In this document: positions 35,934 to 43,156 of the stretch, piece by piece
Layout of the letters: every line of letters begins with the position of its first letter
Position numbering within the stretch: the stretch's first letter is position 1
Assembly: GCF_025244905.1 (NCBI RefSeq)
Contig: NZ_CP104285.1
Span: forward strand, 496,001 to 560,000
Length of the DNA stretch: 64,000 nt
Origin: Enterobacter mori
GTDB taxonomy: Bacteria; Pseudomonadota; Gammaproteobacteria; Enterobacterales; Enterobacteriaceae
Direction: 5' to 3'
Made by a program: the position numbers and the translations under genes
The notes under the pieces: generated by a model
The model's input: only the letters and a program-made list of their open reading frames with translations
The model's database searches: none
Told to the model about the DNA's origin: nothing

Positions 35934-36509
35934 TTAATAATCAAGATAATTATAGTCTGGAACCCAAGTGTAATTTCTCAGTTGGTCATGATTGAAATCA
36001 ACAAAAAAATGACATTGTTCACAATTGAGAATATCTAGGACAGTAGCCTCAAATATTGTTCCATCTTTTTTTCTCATGGTAGCAGTAAGTGTCATTTCTC
36101 CTGCTTTTTTTTGGGCTCGAAGCCAAACCTTTTGAAGAACTTGGTTTCCTTTAATCCTTTCATTATTGTCGAAAAGAATTTCTGTATTTTCTGAGGGTTT
36201 AAACATAAATGTCGTTATCCAGTAACCTCGATCTTGTAGCTGAAAAAACTGCGTTAATTTTAAAAATCGATCTTTAGTTAGAGGGGCTTCCTTTGTTATG
36301 GAATCGATTAATGCGTCATTTTCAAATAATTCCACAGGTTCTCTAAAAGGATATATTACATCACCAAAAGAAAATGACAATACTGGCTTTTTATCAAGAA
36401 AGGAGGACAGCTCGACACTTAAACCATTATTTATTTGTTCTGATATGTAATTTGACAAAAATGCTATATTGTTATCATCCAATCCCTTTTTTATCCGTGC
36501 TATAATCAA
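35934..36509 (-). CDS. Unknown protein, second gene of an AT-rich pair
   Basis: A 191-residue protein I do not recognise. It has no signal peptide or membrane segment. The central part (DRGYWITTFMFKPSENTEILFDN) and the end (KKDGTIFEATVLDILNCEQCHFFVDF) have a PAS-like rhythm: a dozen residues of charged linker, then a beta-rich 'KKDGTIFEATV...' strand pair. That is only a resemblance. Its start overlaps the upstream 312-residue gene by four bases, so the two are translationally coupled. The pair is AT-rich compared with the core and sits directly behind hsdR. Confidence 0.7.
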   Translation of the reverse strand: MIIARIKKGLDDNNIAFLSNYISEQINNGLSVELSSFLDKKPVLSFSFGDVIYPFREPVELFENDALIDSITKEAPLTKDRFLKLTQFFQLQDRGYWITTFMFKPSENTEILFDNNERIKGNQVLQKVWLRAQKKAGEMTLTATMRKKDGTIFEATVLDILNCEQCHFFVDFNHDQLRNYTWVPDYNYLDY

Positions 36510-37444
36510 TTCTTTATAGTCACTTGCGAATGCTTCTTTTTTTGTTTTTTTAATTCCGAAATTAAATTGTTGATTAATTGGTTATCCATGCCATTTTCAA
36601 TTAAAAAAATACCTAATTGAATTTTATTACTAACATCCTTAAATTTAGTTATATTTCTTTCTGCGAATTTTATAGCCAATTCTTTGTTGAACATGCTTAC
36701 ATTTTCAAATGCTTTCATTTGGAAATGTTCATGCATTTGGGGATTATTATCATTAATAACTGTTAATGCCCATGGGAATAATGCTCGGTCTTTAGCAAGG
36801 GCATTTATTACATCTAGCCTCTTACTATCGCTAAATTCTTTGTTGCTAAGTATATTAGCAATTTTTTTACCTATGTCATCTTCGTAAAATCTACCATAAA
36901 TCCCTCTGCTTTTAGTTACTAAACGCAAAGCATCTATAAATTGTTGCTCATCCGTTTCGGGGTTTAAAATCAATGACATCAAGCGCTGTCTTTCTTCATT
37001 ATTCAAAGTGATGTTATTTATTGGACCTGATGTGGCTTTTTGCCTTTCATATTTTAATGTTAACGAGTCAAGTAAGGCATTAGTACGTAAATCATTCAGA
37101 ACTCTACTGCCTCCACTCTCTGGGCTATCAAAGCGTAACCAATGCTTCACAGTATTTATATAATAATCTGTAATTTCTTTGTTAACACTTTTATAACCTA
37201 TCAGCCCTGCAGCAGTGATAAAAATAGCAAAAATACTAGAGCCATAGATTAACCATAGTCTTGTCTTATCCAAAATGGCCATTGTCCTGTTTATTGCGCT
37301 TTCTGTTATTTCTGCTTTGGCATTCTCGATTTTATCTTTTATTTGTTGCATTAAATTTATATTTTCATTACGAAGCTTTTCGAGTTCCATCTTATGTTTA
37401 ATTGCATCCCGTTCAGCTAAGATTACTGTAAGATCCCTTTCCAT
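36506..37444 (-). CDS. Unknown coiled-coil membrane protein, first gene of an AT-rich pair
   Basis: A 312-residue protein I do not recognise. Residues ~1-60 look like a charged coiled coil (AIKHKMELEKLRNENINLMQQ), followed by one hydrophobic segment (residues ~65-85, WLIYGSSIFAIFITAAGLIG) and a C-terminal ~220-residue hydrophilic domain rich in helices. That suggests an inner-membrane protein with a cytoplasmic coiled coil or a large soluble C-terminal sensor/effector. AT-rich codon use suggests horizontal transfer. Confidence 0.7.
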   Translation of the reverse strand: MERDLTVILAERDAIKHKMELEKLRNENINLMQQIKDKIENAKAEITESAINRTMAILDKTRLWLIYGSSIFAIFITAAGLIGYKSVNKEITDYYINTVKHWLRFDSPESGGSRVLNDLRTNALLDSLTLKYERQKATSGPINNITLNNEERQRLMSLILNPETDEQQFIDALRLVTKSRGIYGRFYEDDIGKKIANILSNKEFSDSKRLDVINALAKDRALFPWALTVINDNNPQMHEHFQMKAFENVSMFNKELAIKFAERNITKFKDVSNKIQLGIFLIENGMDNQLINNLISELKKQKKKHSQVTIKN

Positions 37445-37858
37445 AAATACCTCGTTAGTCTATATAGTCTTAATATTACAAAAGTATAATGTTTGATCTA
37501 TTGCTATATTAATCTATTTTTTAAGCTTGTAAAACAATAATCATCAGCCCTTGAAGGCTATATTGATGTTATTTATTACTATAAAATAATAAAACAGCTG
37601 AATTATATAACCTAGCTTCCATAGCTAATTTCTTAAGATTGGCAGAACGCTTGTACAAGAAGCCTGTCTTTGTACTGATCCGTTTAACAATTTTGTCCAA
37701 TGCCAATGAACAGCCCTCCCCCTAGACAATTACTTTCCATCATTAGCAGCGAAGCCCCTTTCCGGCAAAGTATGTGGTTAAAACATTTTAACACTTTCTG
37801 GACTGCCAAAAAAATCGTCTATAACATAGCCAGTTAGACTACATATGGAGATGTAAGC
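37445..37858. other. AT-rich gene-free gap between two unknown gene pairs
   Basis: 414 bp with no supportable gene. It must contain the promoter of the leftward 312/191-residue pair and of the rightward gene at 37859. AT-rich in the left half; no insertion sequence end or duplicated leuX end is visible. Confidence 0.5.
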
Positions 37859-38560
37859 ATGAGCACCAGAAGAGAGATTAAGGATGGGGCACTATTCGAC
37901 GTTCTCGACAGAGGGATCGTCTACACCGAGGCGTTGGGCTGGCTTGATATGGGACATGCCCGTGGCAACGACGTGGCAACGCTCAAACGTCAATTCGTTG
38001 AAGGAGAGCGTAGCGGTAAGCCATCTTATTCCGTCATGTATCGGCAAGATATGGGCGTCTTAAAATTCAAATCACGGCTCGGCGTCGGGAAGTTCTCTCA
38101 TTGGGAAATTAAGCGTGGCCGGAGTACCGAAGACATTAACAGAATCATGCTGGCGATGATGATGAACACCGCATCCAGATTCGAAGGTCTGCAAAGCCTG
38201 CGATCATTCTCGTGGTATACGGACAGCGGCTTTAGCGGTGAGGATTTGGTCTCCGATCTGTTCGGGTTCTATCGGGCAATCATTCCTGGCCGGTACGGCT
38301 ACCGTCTTAAACCCGTGAGCTATGAATCAGCCGTTCGCCGCTGGGATTACTACGGCGCTATCGGTTCCCATAAAAACCATGGCTTTCGCCCGATTCTCTT
38401 TCCTGATCCTGAGGATCAGTGTGTGCGGCACCAGCCGTATACGGTCAATCTTCCGCATTTTATGACGTGGCTTCGGCCGTGGGACGATTTCACATCCGGA
38501 GTGGTGAAGGTCATTACAAACGATGGGACATCGCTCTCATTCATGGGAGCTAAGCTATGA
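37859..38560 (+). CDS. Unknown 233-residue protein, first gene of a pair
   Basis: A soluble protein I do not assign to a family. Noticeable segments are GIVYTEALGWLDMGHARGND near the N-terminus and SWYTDSGFSGEDLVSDLFGFY in the middle, with conserved-looking His, Asp and Trp residues that could form an active site. There is no signal peptide. Its GC content is closer to the core than to the gene pair on its left. It overlaps the next gene by ATGA. An effector or hydrolase role is possible but unsupported. Confidence 0.7.
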   Translation: MSTRREIKDGALFDVLDRGIVYTEALGWLDMGHARGNDVATLKRQFVEGERSGKPSYSVMYRQDMGVLKFKSRLGVGKFSHWEIKRGRSTEDINRIMLAMMMNTASRFEGLQSLRSFSWYTDSGFSGEDLVSDLFGFYRAIIPGRYGYRLKPVSYESAVRRWDYYGAIGSHKNHGFRPILFPDPEDQCVRHQPYTVNLPHFMTWLRPWDDFTSGVVKVITNDGTSLSFMGAKL

Positions 38561-38991
38561 AAATCCTTTTAAAAGTCCTGAAGTGGTGCGCACTCTCGGC
38601 TGTCACCGTCTTTATCCTCGGATGGCTGTTTGTCTGGCTCGTGGCATCGGGTTCAGATGAAACGACGGTTTACACCGAAAATGACTTTTTCCACTACCAC
38701 ACGCTGACAGACAAGGATATTGAAAACGCCCCGCGTGTAACCGACGACTACTATTTCGAGGCGCATCCAGGCGATGGTTATGCCCCTTCAAATAGCATCT
38801 TTTTTAAAGGGGCTACCGGGGCTGCACCGTTGCGCGCGTATCTCGAAACGCTGGGATACACGAAGGAAAAGCGTCGCCTGGGGGATAAGGAAATCTGGTC
38901 AAAATCCGATCAGGTAAAAGGGGATATTTTTTATCTGTACTTTAATGCCGCCACGGGTGAAGTTGAGCTGACTAAAGTGATGAGTTACTGA
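38557..38991 (+). CDS. Unknown membrane-anchored protein, second gene of a pair
   Basis: A 144-residue protein with a single N-terminal membrane segment (residues ~10-32) and a periplasmic-looking, Tyr/Asp-rich domain. It is coupled to the preceding gene by a four-base overlap and followed by an intrinsic terminator. An effector and membrane-anchored partner (or immunity protein) arrangement would fit but is not demonstrated. Confidence 0.7.
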   Translation: MKILLKVLKWCALSAVTVFILGWLFVWLVASGSDETTVYTENDFFHYHTLTDKDIENAPRVTDDYYFEAHPGDGYAPSNSIFFKGATGAAPLRAYLETLGYTKEKRRLGDKEIWSKSDQVKGDIFYLYFNAATGEVELTKVMSY

Positions 38992-39017
38992 ACTCACTTA
39001 CTCCCTGTCGATTAGCA

Positions 39018-39044
39018 CCGCCTGATGATCAAGCGGCGTTTTTT
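39018..39044 (+). terminator. Rho-independent terminator of the 37859-38991 pair
   Basis: Stem CCGC-C-TGAT / ATCA-A-GCGG with one mismatch, then CG and six T residues. It overlaps the last codons of the convergent methyltransferase gene. Confidence 0.75.
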
Positions 39045-39613
39045 CGTAATATCCCATTCAACCATGTCTCATCCCTGTCCGGGCGGTTATCCTGAGTCGC
39101 CCACAGAGATGCTATCTCTATTCCCGGAACCGCCTTCAGCAACTCCCGCAACCCCTCTTCATCCTGATCCGTAAACCGTCTTTCACCCTGCACACGCTCA
39201 CCGTTGCCATACTTAAAGGACACGTACCAGACGCCGCCAGGCTTAAGCGCATCCGCAAGCTTCTGCATCACCGCAGGCAACTCAGAAGAGGGGATATGCA
39301 GCAAAGATGCACAACACCAGATCCCATCGTACTGCGCTTTGCCGTCGATCTCTGAAAACGTCATCAGCTGTACGGGTAACCCGGTATGTTGCTTTGCCAG
39401 CTCCACCATCGCGGAAGAGGCATCAAAAGCATCCACCAGATAACCGATTTCATGAAAGGCTTTTGCGTCCCGCCCTGAACCGCAGCCCGCATCCAGAACC
39501 CGGGCACCGTGCGTCAGGTGCTGGGTAAAGGCTTCGTATAGCGGAGTCATATCGACATTGACCGTGCCATCGAAGAAATCCTGCGCGTGGTTCTGATAGT
39601 AGTGAAGTGTCAT
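39029..39613 (-). CDS. Class I SAM-dependent methyltransferase
   Basis: A 194-residue Rossmann-fold methyltransferase with motif I VLDAGCGSGRDA, motif II acidic DAFDAS, and a motif IV region YDGIWCCASLLHIP. The absence of NPPY/DPPY argues against a DNA adenine methylase; it resembles small-molecule or TehB-like enzymes. The start at 39613 overlaps the upstream HNH gene's stop as TAATG, so the two genes are translationally coupled. The ATG at 39649 would extend into the HNH gene. Substrate unknown. Confidence 0.85.
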   Translation of the reverse strand: MTLHYYQNHAQDFFDGTVNVDMTPLYEAFTQHLTHGARVLDAGCGSGRDAKAFHEIGYLVDAFDASSAMVELAKQHTGLPVQLMTFSEIDGKAQYDGIWCCASLLHIPSSELPAVMQKLADALKPGGVWYVSFKYGNGERVQGERRFTDQDEEGLRELLKAVPGIEIASLWATQDNRPDRDETWLNGILRKNAA

Positions 39614-40626
39614 TAAAACGTTGCCTCGCCTTCCGCGTTGGGTTTCCAAGTATGGATAAGTTTTTCCAGTGCGGCCTGCCAGTTACGCTGAAGAAAGCTT
39701 TTCCGTGCTTCAGGACGTTGCCCTGTCTGTAGAACAATCGTCTCATGTAACGGCAGTTTGCTCTGAATAAAGTACTCATTGCGGGTGTGTAACCGCTGCA
39801 GGAGCCTGAGCTCGGGAATGCGTGCAGATTTGCCTTCGGTACCACGGTTACAGCACCGACAGGCCAGCACCAGGTTCCATACGCCGTTAATATTGCTCAC
39901 TTCATGGCGGGCAGCCCAGGGAATAAAGTGGTCGACGTCCGCCAGTTCTGCGTCTCCCGGTACCAGACTGATGGGTTTAAAGCAGTAAAAACATCGTCCT
40001 TTCTGGTAACCATTCAGGCTATCGCGACAACTGGTGATGTCTACGCGCCGCGCATTCACCCTCGTGAACAGCAACTGATTATCTTCGTCGAACTCCACGC
40101 CCACAAGGTTACGTGAAATCCCCATCGACCAGGCCTGTTCCACCAGGTTCCAGCGAGCATTGGTTTCAAAGGCGAGGTTTTTATACTGCAGGCGTTCGCC
40201 CAGTAAAAAGAAGTTATCCGTCAGGCGGATCCCGTTGTGGGTTTTGCGCTCATCAAGGAAAAAACGTTTATCGATCTCGCCCTGGTTCACGTAGTGAAAG
40301 GCATCAATCACGTTGTTAAAGCCAAGGCGGACCGTCGCTTCAATGAGCTGGGCATGGGTGATTTCACCTCTATTGAACTTCAGACAGGTTTCCAGAAATT
40401 GGCTGCTGCGGGAGGTGATCTGTTTTGGCGCATGCTTCAGGTGCTCGCAAAGATAACGGCTGAACGGCACAGCAAGCTGGTCGAGCGTAATCAAATCGCT
40501 GCCCGTCTTATCCACTTCATACAAAGCTGACGCCAGTGCAAACTTGTAAGATGCGACGTTCCTTCCAAAGAGGATCACACCACGCCAGTAGTTCTCAAGC
40601 GTCGGATCGGCCTGATAAAATTCCAT
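39613..40626 (-). CDS. HNH endonuclease
   Basis: A 337-residue protein with a C-terminal-half HNH nuclease: zinc cysteines C212-x2-C215 (CFYC), the catalytic DH at 232-233, Asn251 and the second cysteine pair CRCC (256-259). The first 200 residues are of unknown fold and probably recognise the target. It is the first gene of a coupled pair with a methyltransferase, within a restriction-rich region, so a defence role is likely but not shown. Four HNH zinc ligands are intact, which suggests an active enzyme. Confidence 0.88.
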   Translation of the reverse strand: MEFYQADPTLENYWRGVILFGRNVASYKFALASALYEVDKTGSDLITLDQLAVPFSRYLCEHLKHAPKQITSRSSQFLETCLKFNRGEITHAQLIEATVRLGFNNVIDAFHYVNQGEIDKRFFLDERKTHNGIRLTDNFFLLGERLQYKNLAFETNARWNLVEQAWSMGISRNLVGVEFDEDNQLLFTRVNARRVDITSCRDSLNGYQKGRCFYCFKPISLVPGDAELADVDHFIPWAARHEVSNINGVWNLVLACRCCNRGTEGKSARIPELRLLQRLHTRNEYFIQSKLPLHETIVLQTGQRPEARKSFLQRNWQAALEKLIHTWKPNAEGEATF

Positions 40627-40877
40627 CGATGAAGTCCTGTTACGGTTGGCTGGGCAGGGCGTTACTTAAGCCTGTAACAGGATCACATAACAAAATCAGG
40701 GTGATGTAAATCGTTAATCTATCAGTTTGATGAATTTTTGAGAGATCTGAGAGGAAAGGGGGGAGATGAGTTGAAGTGTTACCCGGGCAAAGCATTGTCG
40801 CTTCTGTAATTAAAAAACAACCAACCCTATTTCCTGAATCCCCCTCGCAAATTCCAAATTTCCCCAACCCAAAACCG

Positions 40878-40904
40878 CTGTATTTATATTCAGCCCTGTA
40901 TAAT
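40878..40904 (+). promoter_or_regulatory. LexA-box-like operator and -10 of the symE promoter
   Basis: CTGT-ATTTATAT-TCAG (40878-40893) matches the LexA core CTGT-N8-ACAG at seven of eight positions and has the AT-rich centre. A perfect TATAAT follows at 40899-40904. E. coli symE is LexA-controlled, which supports this call. Predicted transcription start is near 40911, giving a ~120-nt leader. Confidence 0.72.
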
Positions 40905-40959
40905 GGTCACCAGAAATTACGCCGAACGGCAAAGGAAGTATCAAGGAATATTTAAAGAG

Positions 40960-41037
40960 AGAATTCGCGATATGAAGGTGCTGCAACACCCCCATACCGC
41001 TAACCACCAGCAACTAATCAGGAGTTGAAAATGGCTG
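40960..41037 (-). ncRNA. symR: SymR-like antisense RNA
   Basis: Antisense to the symE leader and start codon. On the minus strand, TTGCAA (41066-41071) and TAAAAT (41044-41049) are 16 bp apart, predicting a start near 41037. A 14-bp hairpin containing G-U pairs (40967-40980 with 40987-41000) ends the RNA after ~78 nt; E. coli SymR is 77 nt. The segment GTGGTTAGCGGTATGGGGGT closely resembles the corresponding part of E. coli SymR as I remember it. It should block symE translation. Ends are approximate. Confidence 0.75.
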
Positions 41038-41486
41038 CGACGAATTTTAAGCCAGAGTTTACTGTTTGCAAAACAGAATCAGACGCTTTCACCGGCGTGA
41101 TTGAAAACCGCGAGCTGGTACGCAAAAACAGCGCCCGCCGACTTCACGGCAACCCGCTCAACGTGGCACCCGTTCATCCCCGCGCGGAAACGCCGCAGGA
41201 CAGTGCCGCCTGCTGCGAACTGTATGCGCGCATAGACATGAAATACCTTCTGCTTGGCGGCGACTGGTTAACCCGCGCGGGCTTTATCAACGGCATGCCC
41301 GTAAAAATCCGCGCCATGAAAGACTGCATTGTGATTACGCCTCAGCATACAAGAGAATTATGGGGATGCCTGGAAGGTATGAGTGTGGTGAATATTAATA
41401 AGCAGAAAGTCGCGCAGTGGTTAAAAACATTTCCGGGCGCGTTAAATGACACCGGCGATATTCCGGTAATTAAGCGTAACGCCTGA
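41031..41486 (+). CDS. symE: SymE-family type I toxin (SOS-induced)
   Basis: A 151-residue member of the SymE family, whose E. coli member is an SOS-induced RNA-associated toxin with an AbrB-like fold. The SymE core is residues ~70-100: LLLGGDWLTRAGFINGMPVKI followed by DCIVITP. It is longer than E. coli SymE (113) at both ends. The ATG at 41031 has CAGGAG upstream; TTG at 41025 is unlikely. The LexA-like box, ~120-nt leader and antisense RNA match E. coli symE/symR. It lies between hsd and mcrBC genes, as in E. coli. Confidence 0.85.
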   Translation: MAATNFKPEFTVCKTESDAFTGVIENRELVRKNSARRLHGNPLNVAPVHPRAETPQDSAACCELYARIDMKYLLLGGDWLTRAGFINGMPVKIRAMKDCIVITPQHTRELWGCLEGMSVVNINKQKVAQWLKTFPGALNDTGDIPVIKRNA

Positions 41487-41491
41487 TAAAT

Positions 41492-41518
41492 ATCCCGGCC
41501 CCACGCCGGGATTATCAT
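41492..41518 (+). terminator. Terminator between symE and trpS2
   Basis: ATCCCGGC/GCCGGGAT, an 8-bp perfect stem with a five-base loop, followed by a T-rich stretch. It separates two convergent genes. Confidence 0.75.
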
Positions 41519-41529
41519 TTATATCGTTC

Positions 41530-42531
41530 TCAAAACACCGGCACCCCCAGCCCCACCTTCACCTCCCTCAACGTCCCTTGCGTCACCCCCTGCGCCCGTT
41601 CCGTTCCGCGCTTCAGCATCGCCATCAGCTCTCCCTTATCCTGCATATACATCGCCCTACGCTCCCGCATCGGCGCAATCAGCTCCTGCAAACACGCCTC
41701 CAGCTCGTTCTTGCACGCCCGGTCACCCAGCCCGCCCGCCTGATAGTGCGCCTTCATCGCCGCCACTTTCTCCTTGTCCGGATGAAACGCGTCGAGGTAC
41801 GTAAACACCACGTTCCCCTCAATCTGCCCCGGGTCGCTCACCTTCAGGTGGTTCGGGTCGGTGTACATGGCGCTGACCGCACGGTGAATCGTCTCTTCGC
41901 TGGCCGAAAGATGCAGCGTGTTGCCAAGCGATTTCGACATCTTGGCGCTGCCGTCGATGCCGGGCAGGCGGCTGGTGTCGCTCAGCATCGCCTTGCAGTG
42001 GCGCAGCACCGGGGCGGGCAGCAGGCTGTTCATCTTGTGCACAATCTCGTTGGTCTGCTCAATCATCGGCAACTGGTCGTCGCCGACGGGCACGCACTCG
42101 GCCTTAAACGCGGTGATGTCTGCCGCCTGGCTGATGGGGTAGGCCATAAACCCGACCGGCAGCGAGCGGGCGAAACCCTTCTGCGCAATCTCGTTCTTCA
42201 CCGTCGGGTTACGCTCCACGCGGGCGACGGTGACGATGTTCATATACAGCATCGTCAGCTCGGCGAGGGCGGGCAGGGCGGACTGCAGGCAGATGGTGGT
42301 CAGGTTCGGGTCGATGCCGGCGGCGAGGTAGTCGGCCAGCACTTCGGGGATATTGTCGCGGATCTTCTGCGGGTTGCTGCCGTTGTCGGTCAGCCCCTGC
42401 AGGTCGGCAATCAGCACAAACTGGTTGTGCGTCTGCTGGAGCGCCACGCGCTGGCGCAGCGATCCGACGAAGTGGCCAAGGTGCAGCGGGCCGGTTGGGC
42501 GGTCGCCGGTGAGGATGGTGGGTGCGTTCAT
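41530..42531 (-). CDS. Second tryptophanyl-tRNA synthetase (TrpRS II type)
   Basis: Class I aminoacyl-tRNA synthetase charging tRNA-Trp. The 333-residue protein has the HIGH-type motif HLGH (17-20) and KMSKS (197-201), with the conserved GDDQLPMIEQT motif. It is not the housekeeping trpS, which lies elsewhere in enterobacteria; Salmonella has a similar second copy. AAGGAG precedes the start. A leader peptide with tandem Trp codons and a terminator-like hairpin lie upstream, suggesting induction when charged tRNA-Trp is scarce. Alternate TrpRS forms are often resistant to inhibitors such as indolmycin; that is not established here. Confidence 0.93.
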   Translation of the reverse strand: MNAPTILTGDRPTGPLHLGHFVGSLRQRVALQQTHNQFVLIADLQGLTDNGSNPQKIRDNIPEVLADYLAAGIDPNLTTICLQSALPALAELTMLYMNIVTVARVERNPTVKNEIAQKGFARSLPVGFMAYPISQAADITAFKAECVPVGDDQLPMIEQTNEIVHKMNSLLPAPVLRHCKAMLSDTSRLPGIDGSAKMSKSLGNTLHLSASEETIHRAVSAMYTDPNHLKVSDPGQIEGNVVFTYLDAFHPDKEKVAAMKAHYQAGGLGDRACKNELEACLQELIAPMRERRAMYMQDKGELMAMLKRGTERAQGVTQGTLREVKVGLGVPVF

Positions 42532-42574
42532 AAAGACTCCTTAACGTTGTAATGCCGAAAGGGGTCTTAGATGT

Positions 42575-42644
42575 GAGAAAGCCGCCTTTCGGCGGCTATC
42601 TGAAAATGGGGAAAACTACTCCGTGCCGCCTTTAAGAAGGCAGC
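42575..42644 (-). promoter_or_regulatory. Four-strand attenuator upstream of trpS2
   Basis: Reading the minus strand, four segments alternate: GCTGCCTT (42637-42644), AAGGCGGC (42625-42632), GCCGCC (42591-42596) and GGCGGC (42581-42586). Segments 1:2 pair over eight positions, 3:4 form a hairpin with a GAAA loop followed by TTTCTC, and 2:3 pair as an alternative antiterminator. Segment 1 begins at the last base of the second Trp codon of the leader peptide. Stalling there would free segment 2 to pair with 3. The short U tract is the weak point. Confidence 0.72.
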
Positions 42645-42685
42645 CACCAGCGGTTTACGGTGAGCACGGCGTGGTTTATGTTCAT
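42632..42685 (-). CDS. Leader peptide with tandem Trp codons (17 aa) upstream of trpS2
   Basis: A short ORF encoding [17 protein letters not shown], with two adjacent TGG codons at 42644-42649 placed directly before the first strand of the attenuator. Two consecutive Trp codons in a 17-residue peptide just upstream of a tryptophanyl-tRNA synthetase, with a GC-rich hairpin after it, is the layout of ribosome-mediated attenuation as in trpL. The ribosome site (GGTAAAG) is weak. It lies between divergent fosA and trpS2. Confidence 0.75.
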   Translation of the reverse strand: MNINHAVLTVNRWWLPS

Positions 42686-42730
42686 CTCTTTACCGTACCA
42701 CGTCCGGCGCGAAAAACAAAAGGGCACGTC

Positions 42731-43156
42731 ATGCTGCAATCACTCAATCACCTGACCCTCGCGGTCAGCGACCTGCAAAAAAGCGTCACCTTCTGGCACA
42801 CGCTGCTGGGGCTGACCCTGCACGCCCGCTGGAATACCGGGGCCTATCTCACCTGCGGCGATCTGTGGGTCTGCCTGTCGTACGACGAGGCGCGCCAGTA
42901 CGTGCCGCCGCAGGAGAGCGACTACACCCACTACGCGTTTACCGTCGCGGAGGCGGATTTCGCACCGTTCTCGCACAGGCTGGAGCAGGCGGGCGTTACC
43001 GTCTGGAAGCAGAACAAAAGCGAGGGGGCGTCGTTCTATTTTCTCGACCCGGACGGGCACAAGCTGGAGCTGCACGTGGGCAGCCTCGCCGCGCGGCTGG
43101 CGGCGTGTCGCAAAAAGCCCTATGCGGGCATGGTGTTTACCTCAGACGAGGCTTGA
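42731..43156 (+). CDS. fosA: Fosfomycin resistance glutathione transferase FosA
   Basis: Mn2+-dependent enzyme that adds glutathione to fosfomycin. The 141-residue VOC-fold protein starts [13 protein letters not shown] and has the metal ligands His7, His67 and Glu113 (in GHKLELHVG), with the potassium-loop/substrate region [15 protein letters not shown]. It resembles the chromosomal FosA of Enterobacter. The start at 42731 is chosen; the longer frame from 42623 runs through the trpS2 leader. It is convergent with, and overlaps by 15 bp, the lacI-type gene. Confidence 0.94.
   Translation: MLQSLNHLTLAVSDLQKSVTFWHTLLGLTLHARWNTGAYLTCGDLWVCLSYDEARQYVPPQESDYTHYAFTVAEADFAPFSHRLEQAGVTVWKQNKSEGASFYFLDPDGHKLELHVGSLAARLAACRKKPYAGMVFTSDEA

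Noticed and set aside
37565..37733. A ~50-codon minus-strand stretch (LDKIVKRISTKTGFLYKRS...) with a faint reverse-transcriptase-like look
   Set aside because: No start codon or ribosome site, very short, in AT-rich DNA. The resemblance is too weak to claim a remnant.
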